Source of the DNA: Novacetimonas cocois
GTDB taxonomy: Bacteria; Pseudomonadota; Alphaproteobacteria; Acetobacterales; Acetobacteraceae
Direction: 5' to 3'
Length of the DNA stretch: 64,000 nucleotides
Assembly (NCBI RefSeq): GCF_003311635.1
Contig: NZ_QEXL01000002.1
Span: forward strand, 62,001-126,000
Shown one piece after another: positions 43,201-53,044 of the stretch. The position numbers and the translations under genes were made by a program. Below the pieces are notes generated by a model. The model was not told the origin of the DNA, searched no databases, and saw nothing but the letters and a program-made list of their open reading frames with translations. Position 1 is the first letter of the stretch; each line of letters opens with the position of its first letter.

Positions 43201-43719
43201 GTGACCAATTCCCCTGCCCCTTCCTCCCCCAAGGACAGCGCCGTGCATGTGGGGCTGATCATGGGCAGCCAGTCCGACTGGGAAACGATGCGCCATGCCG
43301 CCGCCGTTCTGGAGGAGCTGGAGATCCCCCATGAAATCCGGATCGTGTCCGCCCACCGCACGCCGGACCGGCTGGCGGAATATGCCCGCACGGCGCGCGG
43401 ACGGGGGCTGTCGGTGATTATCGCCGGGGCGGGCGGGGCCGCCCACCTGCCGGGCATGTGCGCGGCGTGGACCAGCCTGCCGGTGCTGGGGGTGCCGGTC
43501 GAATCGCAGGCGCTCAAGGGAATGGACAGCCTGCTGTCGATCGTCCAGATGCCCGGCGGCGTGCCGGTCGGCACGCTTGCGATCGGTCGCGCGGGGGCAA
43601 AGAATGCCGGGCTGCTGGCTGCGTCCATCCTGTCGCTTGGCGATGCCGCACTGACACAGCGGCTGGAAACGTGGCGCGCGACCCAGACGGAGTCCGTCGC
43701 GCAGGAGCCGGTGCGATGA
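43201..43719 (+). CDS. purE: 5-(carboxyamino)imidazole ribonucleotide mutase (PurE class I)
   Basis: A 172-residue enzyme that converts N5-CAIR to CAIR in purine synthesis. The motif [14 protein letters not shown] near residue 17, [56 protein letters not shown] and [16 protein letters not shown] are the complete PurE signature; the active-site His is in SAHRTP. It starts with GTG. The last 20 residues are variable. The stop overlaps the purK start by 4 bp, so the two are coupled. Confidence 0.96.
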   Translation: MTNSPAPSSPKDSAVHVGLIMGSQSDWETMRHAAAVLEELEIPHEIRIVSAHRTPDRLAEYARTARGRGLSVIIAGAGGAAHLPGMCAAWTSLPVLGVPVESQALKGMDSLLSIVQMPGGVPVGTLAIGRAGAKNAGLLAASILSLGDAALTQRLETWRATQTESVAQEPVR

Positions 43720-44867
43720 CACCGCTTTCCCCGAACTCCGTCCTTGGCATCGTTGGCGGCGGGCAGCTTGGCCGCATGTCGGCCATCGCCGCGGCACGTC
43801 TGGGCTTTCGTGCCCATATCCTGACATCGCAGGCCGATGGCCCGGCAGCACAGGTTGCCCATGCGGTGACCGTCGGCGCCTATGACGACCATGACGCGCT
43901 GCGCCGCTTTGCCAATGCGGTGGATGTCGTGACGTTCGAATTCGAAAACATCAGCGCCGACGGGCTGGACCTGCTTTCCTCCCTCCGCCCGGTCCATCCG
44001 TCAGGCAGGATCCTGCGCATCAGCCAGGACCGCATCGCGGAAAAGACATTCCTGCAGGATGCCGGAATCCCGATCGCCCCCTTCCACCTGGTGGAGAACG
44101 AGGCCGACCTGCAGGTCGCGGCCACGCGGCTGGGATATCCCTTTATCCTCAAGACGACGCGGCTGGGATATGATGGCAAGGGGCAGGCACGTATCCATGC
44201 GCCCGAGGACCTGTCCGCCGCATTTTCCCGCCTTGCCCCCCATCCGCTGGTAGCGGAGGGAATGGTCGATTTCGCGTGCGAGGTCAGCGTCATGGTGGCG
44301 CGCAACGCCACGGGCGGGACCGTCACGTTCGATACGACGGAAAACCGTCACCGCAACGGCATCCTTGACCTCAGCCTTGCCCCCGCGCGGATTTCCGACG
44401 GACTTGCACAGCGCGCCCGCGAACTGGCAGGCGAAATCGCCCGTGCGCTGGACCTGACCGGCATCATGGGGGTGGAGATGTTTGTCGATCGCGACGGGGA
44501 CCTGCTGGTCAATGAAATCGCCCCGCGTCCGCACAATTCGGGTCACTGGACCATGAATGCCTGTCCGGTGGACCAGTTCGAGATGCATGTCCGCGCGGTC
44601 ACCGGCCTGCCGCTGCCGCCTGCAACGCGCCATAGCGACGCGGTGATGAAAAACCTGATCGGTCCCGACGACATGGCCCTGTGGCCCCGGATCATGGCCG
44701 CCCCCGGCCTGCTGGCCCACCATTACGGCAAGGCGGAGGCCCGACCGGGCCGCAAGATGGGACATGTCAACGTGCTGTTCCCCTATGGCGGCCTGCCGGG
44801 GGAATTCGGGGTGGAGGCGGCGCTGGGTCCCCTCGCGACGCCAGCGGACGGGGCGGACGGGGACTGA
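43716..44867 (+). CDS. purK: 5-(carboxyamino)imidazole ribonucleotide synthase (PurK)
   Basis: A 383-residue ATP-grasp enzyme that carboxylates AIR with ATP and bicarbonate to give N5-CAIR, the substrate of Pur[23 protein letters not shown] opens the protein; [85 protein letters not shown] and HVNVLFPYG follow in the usual order. It overlaps purE by 4 bp and ends 4 bp before the convergent radC stop codon. Confidence 0.96.
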   Translation: MTPLSPNSVLGIVGGGQLGRMSAIAAARLGFRAHILTSQADGPAAQVAHAVTVGAYDDHDALRRFANAVDVVTFEFENISADGLDLLSSLRPVHPSGRILRISQDRIAEKTFLQDAGIPIAPFHLVENEADLQVAATRLGYPFILKTTRLGYDGKGQARIHAPEDLSAAFSRLAPHPLVAEGMVDFACEVSVMVARNATGGTVTFDTTENRHRNGILDLSLAPARISDGLAQRARELAGEIARALDLTGIMGVEMFVDRDGDLLVNEIAPRPHNSGHWTMNACPVDQFEMHVRAVTGLPLPPATRHSDAVMKNLIGPDDMALWPRIMAAPGLLAHHYGKAEARPGRKMGHVNVLFPYGGLPGEFGVEAALGPLATPADGADGD

Positions 44868-44871
44868 GGCC

Positions 44872-45549
44872 CTAGATCAGGCCCGCCCTGCGGAAGCTGA
44901 GGCTCCGGCCGTTTCCCACGACCATATGATCATGCAGGCGGATGCCCATGACGCGCGCGATCTGTTCTATGTGCATCGTCATCTGGATATCCGCCGCGGA
45001 CGGCATGGGATCGCCGCTTGGGTGATTATGCGCGAGGATCAGGATACGGGCGTTAAGATCCATGGCGTGGCGCATGATTTCACGTGGATAGACGGGGGCC
45101 TGATCGACGGTCCCCACCCCCATCACCCGGTCATCCACCAGCCGGTAGGCGGCATCAAGGAACAGCACCCTGAACTGTTCGGTGCTGTCATGGCCCATCA
45201 CCGCCTGCAGGTAATCCACGATGCGGCGATGCCCCGACAGCGCATCCCCATGCCGCACATAGGCACGGTGCAGGCGCAGCGCTGCCTCCCGCACAACAGC
45301 GATCAGGGGGGAAAGCACGGGATACATGCCCGTCACCGCGTCAAGTTCCTGCGGAGAGGCCGACAGCACCATCCCGGCGGAACCGAAGCGCGCCAGCAGG
45401 ATATCGGCCAGAACGTCGGCATCGGCATGGCGGGGGTCCAGCGTCCCGATCACATGGCGCAGGAGCGTCCGGTCATCCATCCCCGCCGCGCCATTTTCGC
45501 CCTCCCACGGCGCGGGCGGGGCGTCATGTGGCGATCCGTGCAGTCCCAT
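44872..45549 (-). CDS. RadC family JAB/JAMM protein, first copy (intact metal site)
   Basis: A 225-residue RadC-like protein. The JAB domain has RVLFLDAAYRLVDDRVMGVGTVDQAPVYPREIMRHAMDLNARILILAHNHPSGDPMPSAADIQ, with the HNHPSGDPxPSxxD metal motif complete. The N-terminal helical part is short: the GHRxRxxxR and DYEllExLLF blocks usual in RadC are missing, leaving DADVLADILLARFGSAGMVLSASPQEL. Start could be the ATG at 45549 or at 45480 (MDDRTLL). The role of RadC is unresolved despite its name. Convergent with purK. Confidence 0.85.
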   Translation of the reverse strand: MGLHGSPHDAPPAPWEGENGAAGMDDRTLLRHVIGTLDPRHADADVLADILLARFGSAGMVLSASPQELDAVTGMYPVLSPLIAVVREAALRLHRAYVRHGDALSGHRRIVDYLQAVMGHDSTEQFRVLFLDAAYRLVDDRVMGVGTVDQAPVYPREIMRHAMDLNARILILAHNHPSGDPMPSAADIQMTMHIEQIARVMGIRLHDHMVVGNGRSLSFRRAGLI

Positions 45550-45654
45550 TCGCGGCCAACCCCGTGCATGTGTCGATAAATTCAGGACAGACAGCCCGAC
45601 GACAGGGCATAATGGGAACCAATAATCGATAACAGACGGAGGTCATATACCCGC

Positions 45655-46356
45655 ATGAATTTTTCCATTCCCCCTGCCCCGCGCAATGCAGTCCTGTTCG
45701 ATCTGGACGGCACGATCATCCGCTCCCATGACGGCATCATCGAATCCATCCATGCCGTCCTGCGTGACCTCGGCCATGAACCGGACCTGTCGATCGACCT
45801 GACATGGGTGGTGGGACCGCCGCTGCGCGATCTTCTGGGGCATATCCTGGCCCATTACGGCGACGACCGCGTGGACGAGGCGATGGACCTGTACCGCAGG
45901 CATTACGAAGGCGGCGGCATGCGCAAAAGCCCGCTGTTCGACGGAATGCGCCATGTCATCGAAACCCTGCATGCCGGGGGAACGCAGCTTTTCATCGCCA
46001 CGTCAAAGCCACGCTACCTGGCGCGCAAGATCCTACACCTGCGCGGGCTGTCGCAGTATTTCGACGGCCTGTCGGGCGCGCGCGCCGATGACAGCGGCGC
46101 GGAAAAACCGGAACTGATCGCCGCATTGCTGCGTGAACATGACGTGGCGCGTAACCATGCGCTGATGATCGGCGACCGCCGCTTTGACATCACGGGCGCG
46201 CATGCAAACCATGTCCGTGCGCTGGGCGTGCTGTGGGGATATGGGGGGCGCGACGAACTGGTCGCCGCAGGCGCGGACGCGCTGGTCAGCCAGCCGGACG
46301 AACTTCTGCAGGCCATTGCCACGCAGTTCGAACTGATGGCGAAGCACGCCGCCTGA
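45655..46356 (+). CDS. HAD superfamily hydrolase (phosphoglycolate phosphatase-like)
   Basis: A 233-residue HAD phosphatase with C1-type cap. Motif I is VLFDLDGTI near residue 14 (nucleophile and general acid Asp), motif II FIATSKP, motif III Lys in EKPELI, motif IV MIGDRRFDITGA. The cap lies between residues 25 and 90. It resembles Gph and other small-metabolite phosphatases; the substrate is unknown. GGAGG lies 14 bases before the ATG. It is flanked by two minus-strand radC homologues. Confidence 0.88.
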   Translation: MNFSIPPAPRNAVLFDLDGTIIRSHDGIIESIHAVLRDLGHEPDLSIDLTWVVGPPLRDLLGHILAHYGDDRVDEAMDLYRRHYEGGGMRKSPLFDGMRHVIETLHAGGTQLFIATSKPRYLARKILHLRGLSQYFDGLSGARADDSGAEKPELIAALLREHDVARNHALMIGDRRFDITGAHANHVRALGVLWGYGGRDELVAAGADALVSQPDELLQAIATQFELMAKHAA

Positions 46357-46365
46357 CCCCCGGAA

Positions 46366-46505
46366 GGCTGCCTGAAAACAACGGAAGTTTTTCGGATGTC
46401 GCCTTATTTTCAGTAAAGGCGACGCCTTACGAAGCTTTTTGCAAAAAGCTTCGCCAAAAACTTTTGTGATTTCAGGGTGTTGTCGGGCCTGTTTTTTTCA
46501 GGCCG
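46366..46505 (+). repeat. Interspersed hairpin element, copy F (full length)
   Basis: The best example of both ends: it starts GGCTGCCTGAAAAC and ends GGCCTGTTTTTTTCAGGCC. Between are GTCGCCTTATTTTC/AGTAAAGGCGAC, GAAGCTTTTTG/CAAAAAGCTTC and GCCAAAAACTTTTGTGATTTCAGGGTGTT. It fills the gap between the HAD gene and the second radC homologue. Confidence 0.85.
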
Positions 46506-46508
46506 TCG

Positions 46509-47258
46509 CTAAAGCATTTTCTCCCGCCGCAGGGAGGTCCACTCTTTCCTGCCCGCGATGATGCAGTCATGCATGACCGTGGACAGCAGGCGTCCGTGGG
46601 CCTCCACCTGCCGCATGACGACGGCCGCGTCCTCCAGCAGGCGGGGCGCGGGCGGGAATGCCCCGCCATCCCATACCGCCACCATCGAGACCGCATGCAG
46701 GTGCAGCACGCGCTGCAGGATCGTGCGGCACATGTCGGCGGGCGGACCCGCGGGCACCCGTTCATCGCCCACCAGACGGTTGGCCGCATCCAGCAGCAGG
46801 ATCGTCACCTGTCCCTGTGCATTGCTTCCCTGCCCATCGCGCGACGACACGGGCATGGCATCGCGCGTGGCGGCGTAATGGGTCCATGCCGCCTGCAGGT
46901 CATGGATGTACGGACGCGATCGCCCGTCCCCCTGACACAGCCGTCCCGCCACCAGCGCAGGCAGCCCCAGCACCGCGCAGGCACGCGGCCCCGCGCTGGC
47001 GGCACGCAGTTCCCCCGCCCCCGCCGACAGCACCCCGGCGAGGGAGCCGAAACGCGCGATCAGGTCCTTGGCCAGCGGTTTGGTATCGCGACGGGGAATG
47101 GCGGCGAACAGCAGGACCTCCAGAATCTCGTAATCCGCCAGCGATCCCTCCCCGGCGGCGCGTATGCGCGCGCGCATGCGTGCCCGGTGCCCGCCCGGTC
47201 CGCTGTTGCGTGATCCATTCCCCGATCCGTTTCCCCCGCCATCCGTGCGCGATGCCAC
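46509..47258 (-). CDS. RadC family protein, second copy (JAMM motif lost)
   Basis: A 249-residue protein starting at GTG after AAGGGGGACAG. The N-terminal RadC region is intact: GGHRARMRARIRAAGEGSLADYEILEVLLFAAIPRRDTKPLAKDLIARFGSLAGVLSA. The JAB fold continues with ILLLDAANRLVGDERVPAG and LHLHAVSMVAVWDGGAFPPAPRLLEDA, but the metal motif HNHPSGDPxPSxxD is replaced by WDGGAFPPAPRLLED: both His are gone. It is therefore probably not a metalloprotein and may be a scaffold or inactive paralogue. Its 5' end lies about 110 bp from divergent uvrD. Confidence 0.85.
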   Translation of the reverse strand: MASRTDGGGNGSGNGSRNSGPGGHRARMRARIRAAGEGSLADYEILEVLLFAAIPRRDTKPLAKDLIARFGSLAGVLSAGAGELRAASAGPRACAVLGLPALVAGRLCQGDGRSRPYIHDLQAAWTHYAATRDAMPVSSRDGQGSNAQGQVTILLLDAANRLVGDERVPAGPPADMCRTILQRVLHLHAVSMVAVWDGGAFPPAPRLLEDAAVVMRQVEAHGRLLSTVMHDCIIAGRKEWTSLRREKML

Positions 47259-47369
47259 CTGTCCCCCTTCATTCCATGCGGCCGCCCTGTCATGTCCGGC
47301 AGCGTTTCAGTTCCCGATGCGTGTGCGTCATGGCCTGTTGGGAAGGACATTGCTATAGGTAACCATGTG

Positions 47370-49610
47370 ATGGACAGTCTTTTCCCCCCCACGCGCATTC
47401 CCGACGAAGGCGCGCCCGAGTACCTCGCCCGGCTGAACCCGGAACAGCGCGCCGCGATCGAGACGACGGACGGTCCGCTGCTTGTCCTTGCCGGGGCGGG
47501 CACGGGCAAGACGCGCGTGCTGACCACGCGCTTTGCCCATATCCTGCTGTCGGGACGGGCGCGGCCCAACCAGATCCTTGCCGTGACCTTCACGAACAAG
47601 GCCGCCCGCGAAATGCGGGAGCGAATCGGCGCACTGCTCGGCGCGCCGGTGGAGGGGCTGTGGCTGGGGACGTTCCATTCCCTGTGCGCGCGCATGCTGC
47701 GCCGGCACGCGGAATATGTCGGACTGACCAGCAGTTTCACCATCCTCGACACCGATGACCAGATCCGGCTGCTCAAGCAGGTGATCGAACCGCGCCGCAT
47801 CGACACCAAACGCTGGCCGCCACAGGGCATCATGGGCGTCATCCAGCGGTGGAAGGACCGGGGCCTGACGCCCGAGCGCGTCAGCGATGCCGAGGACTGT
47901 GATTTCGCCGATGGCAAATGCCGCGCGATCTATGCCGATTACCAGAAACGCCTGATCCAGCTGAACGCCTGCGATTTCGGCGACCTGATGCTGCACATGA
48001 CCGAAATCATGCGCACCCATCCCGACGTGCTGGCGCAGTATCACCGTTTCTTCCGCTATATCCTTGTCGATGAATACCAGGACACCAACACGATCCAGTA
48101 CCTGTGGCTGCGCCTGCTGGCGCAGCGCGGGGACGGACGGGCCAACATCTGCTGCGTGGGCGATGATGACCAGTCGATCTATTCCTGGCGCGGGGCGGAG
48201 GTGGAAAACATCCTGCGTTTCGAACGCGACTTCCCCGGCGCGAAGGTCGTGCGGCTGGAACGCAACTACCGCTCCACACGCCAGATCCTTGGCGCGGCGT
48301 CCGGCCTGATCGCGCATAACGAGGAACGGCTGGGCAAGACGCTGCATCCGGGACGCGATGACGCGGAAGGCGAGAAGGTGCGCGTCGTCGCGGTATGGGA
48401 TTCCGATGACGAGGCCCGCATGGTGTGCGAGGAGGTGGAACGCCTGCGCAATGACGGCCATTCGCTGGCGGAATGCGCCATCCTTGTCCGCGCCGGGTTC
48501 CAGACCCGCGCGTTCGAGGAACGGCTGATCACAATCGGCCTGCCCTATCGCGTGGTGGGGGGGCTGCGTTTTTACGAACGCGCCGAAATCCGCGACGCGC
48601 TGGCCTACATGCGGGTGCTGAACCAGCCATCGGACGACCTTGCGTTCGAACGCATCATCAACGTGCCGCGCCGGGGCATCGGCGCGACGGGGCTGCAGAA
48701 ACTTCACCTTCACGCCCGCGCGCGCGACATCCCGCTGACGGCGGCCGTGCTGGAACTTCTGGCCGATGGCGCGATCAAGGGACGCGCGCGCGAACATCTT
48801 GCGACGCTGATGCGCTGTTTCGGACAGTGCCGCGAGGACCTGCCGCGTGAAGGGCACGTGGTGGTGGTCGAACGCCTGCTGGAGGACAGCGGCTATCTCG
48901 ACATGTGGAAGGCGGACAAGTCGCCTGACGCGCCCGGACGCCTCGACAACCTCAAGGAACTAGTGCGCGCGCTTGCCGATTTCGAGAACCTTGGCGGTTT
49001 CCTCGAACATGTGGCGCTGGTGATGGAGACGGAGGAAAACGCCGGGAACGAGCGCCTGAACATCATGACCCTTCACGGCGCCAAGGGGCTGGAGTTCGAT
49101 ACGGTCTTCCTGCCGGGGTGGGAGGAAGGCGTCTTTCCGTCGCAGCGCACGCTGGATGAAGGCGGGATGAAGGGGCTGGAGGAAGAGCGTCGCCTCGCCT
49201 ATGTCGGCATCACGCGCGCGCGGCTGCGCGCCATCATCAGCCATGCGGCCAACCGTCGCATCTATGGCAACTGGCAGTCCGCGATCCCCAGCCGCTTTGT
49301 CGAGGAACTGCCGGACGAGCATATTGAAACCCAGGGCGATTCGACGCGCGCGCGTCACAACGGCTCGATGCGCACGCCGGTATTTGGCGCGACCCCGTTT
49401 CCGGTCGTCGCCCGCCGCCGTCCCGTCACCGACGTCGCGACATCCCCCACGCAGGCGCGCAAGGGTGCCTTTCCCGTGGGCACCCGTGTCTTTCACCAGA
49501 AATTCGGATACGGCACCGTCGCGTCCGCAGAAGGCAGCCGTCTGGAGGTCGCGTTTGAAAAAGCGGGCACCAAACGGGTGATCGATTCCTTTGTTGAGCA
49601 GGTATCATGA
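47370..49610 (+). CDS. uvrD: UvrD/PcrA-type ATP-dependent DNA helicase
   Basis: A 746-residue superfamily 1A 3'-5' helicase for excision repair and fork clearance. Motif Q/I LNPEQRAAIETTDGPLLVLAGAGTGKTRVL, Ia VTFTNKAAREM, II VDEYQDTN, III GDDDQSIYSWRGA, IV LERNYRST, V LMTLHGAKGLEFDTVFLPGWEEG and VI RRLAYVGITRARLR are all present. The C-terminal 50 residues (FHQKFGYGTVASAEGSRLEVAFEKAG) form the RNA polymerase-binding Tudor-like domain. The ATG at 47370 is chosen by family N-terminus. It overlaps prmA by 4 bp. Confidence 0.96.
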   Translation: MDSLFPPTRIPDEGAPEYLARLNPEQRAAIETTDGPLLVLAGAGTGKTRVLTTRFAHILLSGRARPNQILAVTFTNKAAREMRERIGALLGAPVEGLWLGTFHSLCARMLRRHAEYVGLTSSFTILDTDDQIRLLKQVIEPRRIDTKRWPPQGIMGVIQRWKDRGLTPERVSDAEDCDFADGKCRAIYADYQKRLIQLNACDFGDLMLHMTEIMRTHPDVLAQYHRFFRYILVDEYQDTNTIQYLWLRLLAQRGDGRANICCVGDDDQSIYSWRGAEVENILRFERDFPGAKVVRLERNYRSTRQILGAASGLIAHNEERLGKTLHPGRDDAEGEKVRVVAVWDSDDEARMVCEEVERLRNDGHSLAECAILVRAGFQTRAFEERLITIGLPYRVVGGLRFYERAEIRDALAYMRVLNQPSDDLAFERIINVPRRGIGATGLQKLHLHARARDIPLTAAVLELLADGAIKGRAREHLATLMRCFGQCREDLPREGHVVVVERLLEDSGYLDMWKADKSPDAPGRLDNLKELVRALADFENLGGFLEHVALVMETEENAGNERLNIMTLHGAKGLEFDTVFLPGWEEGVFPSQRTLDEGGMKGLEEERRLAYVGITRARLRAIISHAANRRIYGNWQSAIPSRFVEELPDEHIETQGDSTRARHNGSMRTPVFGATPFPVVARRRPVTDVATSPTQARKGAFPVGTRVFHQKFGYGTVASAEGSRLEVAFEKAGTKRVIDSFVEQVS

Positions 49611-50509
49611 CCATTCCCCCCCGCCGCCACGCCACCGAACTGGAGACCATTTCGGTCACCGTGCCGCCAGAGGCCGTGGAAGCCTATGAAAACGCGCTGG
49701 CCACCGCCTGCGCGACCATCGGCATCTTTGAAGTGGACGATGCCCAGACCCTGTGGCGGGTCGAGGGCGTGCGCGACATCGGCAATGCCGAAGCCGAACT
49801 GCAGGCGGCACTGGTGCTGGCGGCGGCCCTGAGCGGGGTGGACGCCCCCCTGGAACGCACCCGCACGGAATCCGAGGGCTGGCTTGCCCGCACGTACGAG
49901 GCATTTCCCGAACAGACGGCGGGAAAGCGGTTCGCCATTCGCGGCACCCATCTGGAACCCGGCGCCAATCCGCAGCGCATCACCCTGGTGCTGGACGCGG
50001 GCGTTGCGTTCGGGTCGGGGGAACATGGCTCGACCCGCGGGTGCCTGCGCGCGCTGGAAATGGTGGCCCATCGCAGGCCGCGCCGTATCCTCGACCTCGG
50101 GTGCGGATCGGGTATCCTCGCCATGGCGGCGGCGGCGCTGCTGAAACAGTCGGTGCTGGCGACCGATATCGATCCCTGGTCCGTGCGCGTCACCCGACGC
50201 AACGCGCAGATGAACGGCCTTGCCAACATGGTGACATGCCACCTCGGCAACGGGTGGAGCACGCCCGCCATCCGCCGGCATGCGCCCTATGACCTTGTCT
50301 TCGCCAACATCCTTGCCCGCCCGCTATGCGCGATGGCGGGCGATCTTGCGCGCAACCTCCTGCCGGGGGGGACGGCCATCCTTGCGGGGCTGTTGCAGAC
50401 GCAGGTGCGCATGGTGCTTTCGGCCCACCGCCGGCAGGGGCTGGTACTGGAACGTCACCTGCGCGAAGGCGACTGGGCCACGCTGATCCTGAGAAAACCC
50501 GATGCCTGA
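49607..50509 (+). CDS. prmA: Ribosomal protein L11 methyltransferase
   Basis: A 300-residue SAM-dependent enzyme that trimethylates ribosomal protein L11. The N-terminal substrate domain (1-110) precedes FGSGEHGSTRGCLRALE, SAM motif ILDLGCGSGILAMAAAALL, ATDIDPWSVRVTRRNAQMNGL and the PrmA-specific YDLVFANILARPL. The family usually has TGxH in the loop; here it is SGEHGSTR. It is translationally coupled to uvrD (ATGA overlap) and overlaps the next gene by 8 bp. Confidence 0.93.
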   Translation: MTIPPRRHATELETISVTVPPEAVEAYENALATACATIGIFEVDDAQTLWRVEGVRDIGNAEAELQAALVLAAALSGVDAPLERTRTESEGWLARTYEAFPEQTAGKRFAIRGTHLEPGANPQRITLVLDAGVAFGSGEHGSTRGCLRALEMVAHRRPRRILDLGCGSGILAMAAAALLKQSVLATDIDPWSVRVTRRNAQMNGLANMVTCHLGNGWSTPAIRRHAPYDLVFANILARPLCAMAGDLARNLLPGGTAILAGLLQTQVRMVLSAHRRQGLVLERHLREGDWATLILRKPDA

Positions 50510-51023
50510 GCCCACACCCCCCGTTCATATCCGTCCCGCGACGGACGACGACATTCCCGCGATCGTGGACATCATCAACGACGCCATCCGCAATAGCACC
50601 ACCCTGTGGGAAACGCGCGAGACGACGGTGCCCGTCCGGCTGGAATGGCTGCATGACAGCCAGAAGAACGGCCATCCCGTCCTTGTCGCCGTCACGCCGG
50701 AGGGCGTGGTCGCGGGATACTGCAGCTGGAAGACCTTCCGTCCGTTTTCGGGCTATGCCCACACGGTCGAACATTCCATCTATATCGCCCCCGCGTACAA
50801 GCGCCGGGGCATCGGCAGCCTGCTGCTGGGACACCTGTGCGAGCTTGCACGCCATTCGGACGTGCATGTGATGGTCGCGGCCATTACCGCGTCGAACACG
50901 GCGTCGCGCCTGCTGCATGAACGTTTCGATTTCCAGCGCGGCGGCACGATCCCGCAATGCGGGACCAAGTTCGGCAAATGGATGGACCTGATGTTCCTCT
51001 ACCGGCTTGTCCCGAACGACTGA
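50502..51023 (+). CDS. GNAT acetyltransferase, phosphinothricin N-acetyltransferase-like
   Basis: A 173-residue GNAT protein. IRPATDDDIPAIVDIINDAIRNSTTLWETRE at the start, AGYCSWKTFRPFSGYAHTVEHSIYIAPAYKRRGIGSLLLGHLCELA with the acetyl-CoA motif RRGIGS, and ITASNTASRLLHERFDFQRGGTIPQCGTKFGKWMDLMFLYRL are typical of the PAT/methionine-sulfone acetyltransferase group. Chromosomal members usually acetylate methionine analogues rather than confer herbicide resistance. The start overlaps the end of prmA by 8 bp. Confidence 0.85.
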   Translation: MPEPTPPVHIRPATDDDIPAIVDIINDAIRNSTTLWETRETTVPVRLEWLHDSQKNGHPVLVAVTPEGVVAGYCSWKTFRPFSGYAHTVEHSIYIAPAYKRRGIGSLLLGHLCELARHSDVHVMVAAITASNTASRLLHERFDFQRGGTIPQCGTKFGKWMDLMFLYRLVPND

Positions 51024-51084
51024 GCGTCGTCATGAACATGACGCGCGCGCCTGCTTTTTCATTCCAGAAACGGAGTCACGTTCC

Positions 51085-52869
51085 ATGACGGATGCCCCCA
51101 CCCGCCTCCGCGCCCTGCGACAGATCCTGCGGGAGGACAATGTCGATGGTTTCATCCTGCCGCGCGGGGACGAACATCTGGGCGAATATGTCGCCCCCTG
51201 CGCCGAACGGCTGGCGTGGCTGACGGATTTCACCGGCAGCGCGGGCATGGCGACGGTGCTGATGGATCGCGCGGCGGTCTTTTCCGATGGCCGCTATACC
51301 ACCCAGATGGAACATCAGGTGGACGGGCTGTGCTGGGAACGGCTGCACCTGCGCGAAACGCCGCCTGCGCAATGGCTGGCCCAGCATGCCGCTGGCGCGC
51401 GGATCGGGTACGACCCGCGCCTGCTGAGCGAAAACGCCCTCCTGCCCTTCATCCAGGCGGGACTGACGCTGGTGGCCCTGGTGCGCAACCCGGTTGACGC
51501 CATATGGACCGACCGCCCCGAACCGCCACGCACCCCCTGCCTGGAACAGCCGCTTGAATATAGTGGCATCGACAGCCTGACCAAGCGCCAGACGCTGGCG
51601 GCACAGTTGCGCAAGTCGGGCGAAGCCTGCGTGGTGCTCAGCGATCCGGCCTCCATCGCATGGCTGCTCAACATCCGTGGCAACGATGTTCCCTATACGC
51701 CGCTGAGCCTGTGCTTTGCCATCGTCAACGCGGATGCCTCCGTCTCCCTGTTCATTGACCCGGTCAAGCTGACCCCGCGCACGCGCGAATGGCTGGGGGA
51801 GGACGTGCGCGTTTTCACCCCCGATGACCTGCCGGCGCAACTGGCGGCACAGGCGGGACAGCGGGTGCAGATCGACCCGGCGGCGAATTCCGTGTGGTTC
51901 ATCCAGACGCTGGAACAGGCCGGCGCCACCGTCATCCGCGCCACCGACCCCTGCCTGCTGCCCAAGGCCATCAAGAATCAGGTGGAACAGCAGGGTGCGC
52001 GTCACGCCCATGAACAGGATGCCATCGCCATCTGCCGTTTCCTGCACTGGCTGGACACCGAAGGGGTCGGCACGGGCGAGCTGGAGGCAGCGCAGCGTCT
52101 GGACGCATTCCGCAAGGGATCGCAGGATTATCGCGAGGAAAGCTTTCCCGCCATTTCCGGATCCGGCCCCAATGGCGCGATCATCCATTACCGCGTCACG
52201 GCCGAAACGGACCGCATCCTGCGCCATAACGAGGTGTACCTGATCGACAGCGGGGGACAGTATCCCTATGGCACCACGGACATCACCCGCACCGTGTGGA
52301 CGGGCCCCGAACAGCCCGACGATGATGTCTGCGACGCCTTTACCCGCGTCCTGCGCGGCCATATCGCGCTGGCGCGCGCCCATTTCCCGCACGGCACCAC
52401 GGGACACGCGCTCGACGCGCTGGCGCGGCAGGCCCTGTGGGAAGGCGGGCTGGATTACGACCATGGCACCGGGCATGGAATCGGCAGCTACCTGTCGGTG
52501 CATGAAGGGCCGTGCAACATTTCCACCAATTACCGTCCCGTCCCGCTGGAGGCGGGGATGATCATCTCGAACGAGCCGGGATATTACCGCCCCGGCGCGT
52601 TTGGCATCCGCCTGGAAAACCTGCTGCTGGTGCAGCCCGCGATCACCCCCGCGGTCACCACGGGCGCGACGCGGCGCTTTCTGGCGTTCGAGGTGCTGAC
52701 GCTGGCGCCGTTCGATCGCCGCCTGATTGCGGTGGACATGCTCAACACCACCGAAATTGCCTGGCTCGACGCCTATCATGCACGCGTTTTTGAACAGGTC
52801 GCGCCACATCTGGACAAAGTCGGGCAGACATGGCTGCAGGCGGCCTGCGCGCCGCTGAGCGCCAGATAA
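51085..52869 (+). CDS. Xaa-Pro aminopeptidase (M24B, aminopeptidase P family)
   Basis: A 594-residue cytosolic metallopeptidase, of the long, three-domain aminopeptidase P type. RLRALRQILREDNVDGFILPRGDEHLGEYVAPCAERLAWLTDFTGSAG is the first creatinase-like domain; a second follows. The pita-bread catalytic domain provides YLIDSGGQYPYGTTDITRT (two Asp), HGTGHGIGSYLSVHEGP (His), ISNEPGYYRPGAFGIRLENLL (two Glu), a complete dimetal set. It removes N-terminal residues before proline. ACGGAG lies before the ATG at 51085. Confidence 0.94.
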   Translation: MTDAPTRLRALRQILREDNVDGFILPRGDEHLGEYVAPCAERLAWLTDFTGSAGMATVLMDRAAVFSDGRYTTQMEHQVDGLCWERLHLRETPPAQWLAQHAAGARIGYDPRLLSENALLPFIQAGLTLVALVRNPVDAIWTDRPEPPRTPCLEQPLEYSGIDSLTKRQTLAAQLRKSGEACVVLSDPASIAWLLNIRGNDVPYTPLSLCFAIVNADASVSLFIDPVKLTPRTREWLGEDVRVFTPDDLPAQLAAQAGQRVQIDPAANSVWFIQTLEQAGATVIRATDPCLLPKAIKNQVEQQGARHAHEQDAIAICRFLHWLDTEGVGTGELEAAQRLDAFRKGSQDYREESFPAISGSGPNGAIIHYRVTAETDRILRHNEVYLIDSGGQYPYGTTDITRTVWTGPEQPDDDVCDAFTRVLRGHIALARAHFPHGTTGHALDALARQALWEGGLDYDHGTGHGIGSYLSVHEGPCNISTNYRPVPLEAGMIISNEPGYYRPGAFGIRLENLLLVQPAITPAVTTGATRRFLAFEVLTLAPFDRRLIAVDMLNTTEIAWLDAYHARVFEQVAPHLDKVGQTWLQAACAPLSAR

Positions 52870-53044
52870 TGTGACCACGAATCTGGTCCCGGACGGGGGG
52901 GATGGAATTGTCACATGCCGGTCCGGGGCCTAGGACTTTTTACCAGTTCCGACGCAACTGGATCCGAAGCATCAGCGGAAACAGCCAAGCCGGTGCGCAA
53001 CCTGCCCCCCGGGCAGGCGCAAGCACGATAGGGAGACGTTCAAA

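Noticed and set aside
45610-45650. GGGAACC upstream of the HAD gene as an EcfG -35
   Set aside because: No CGTT at the right spacing.
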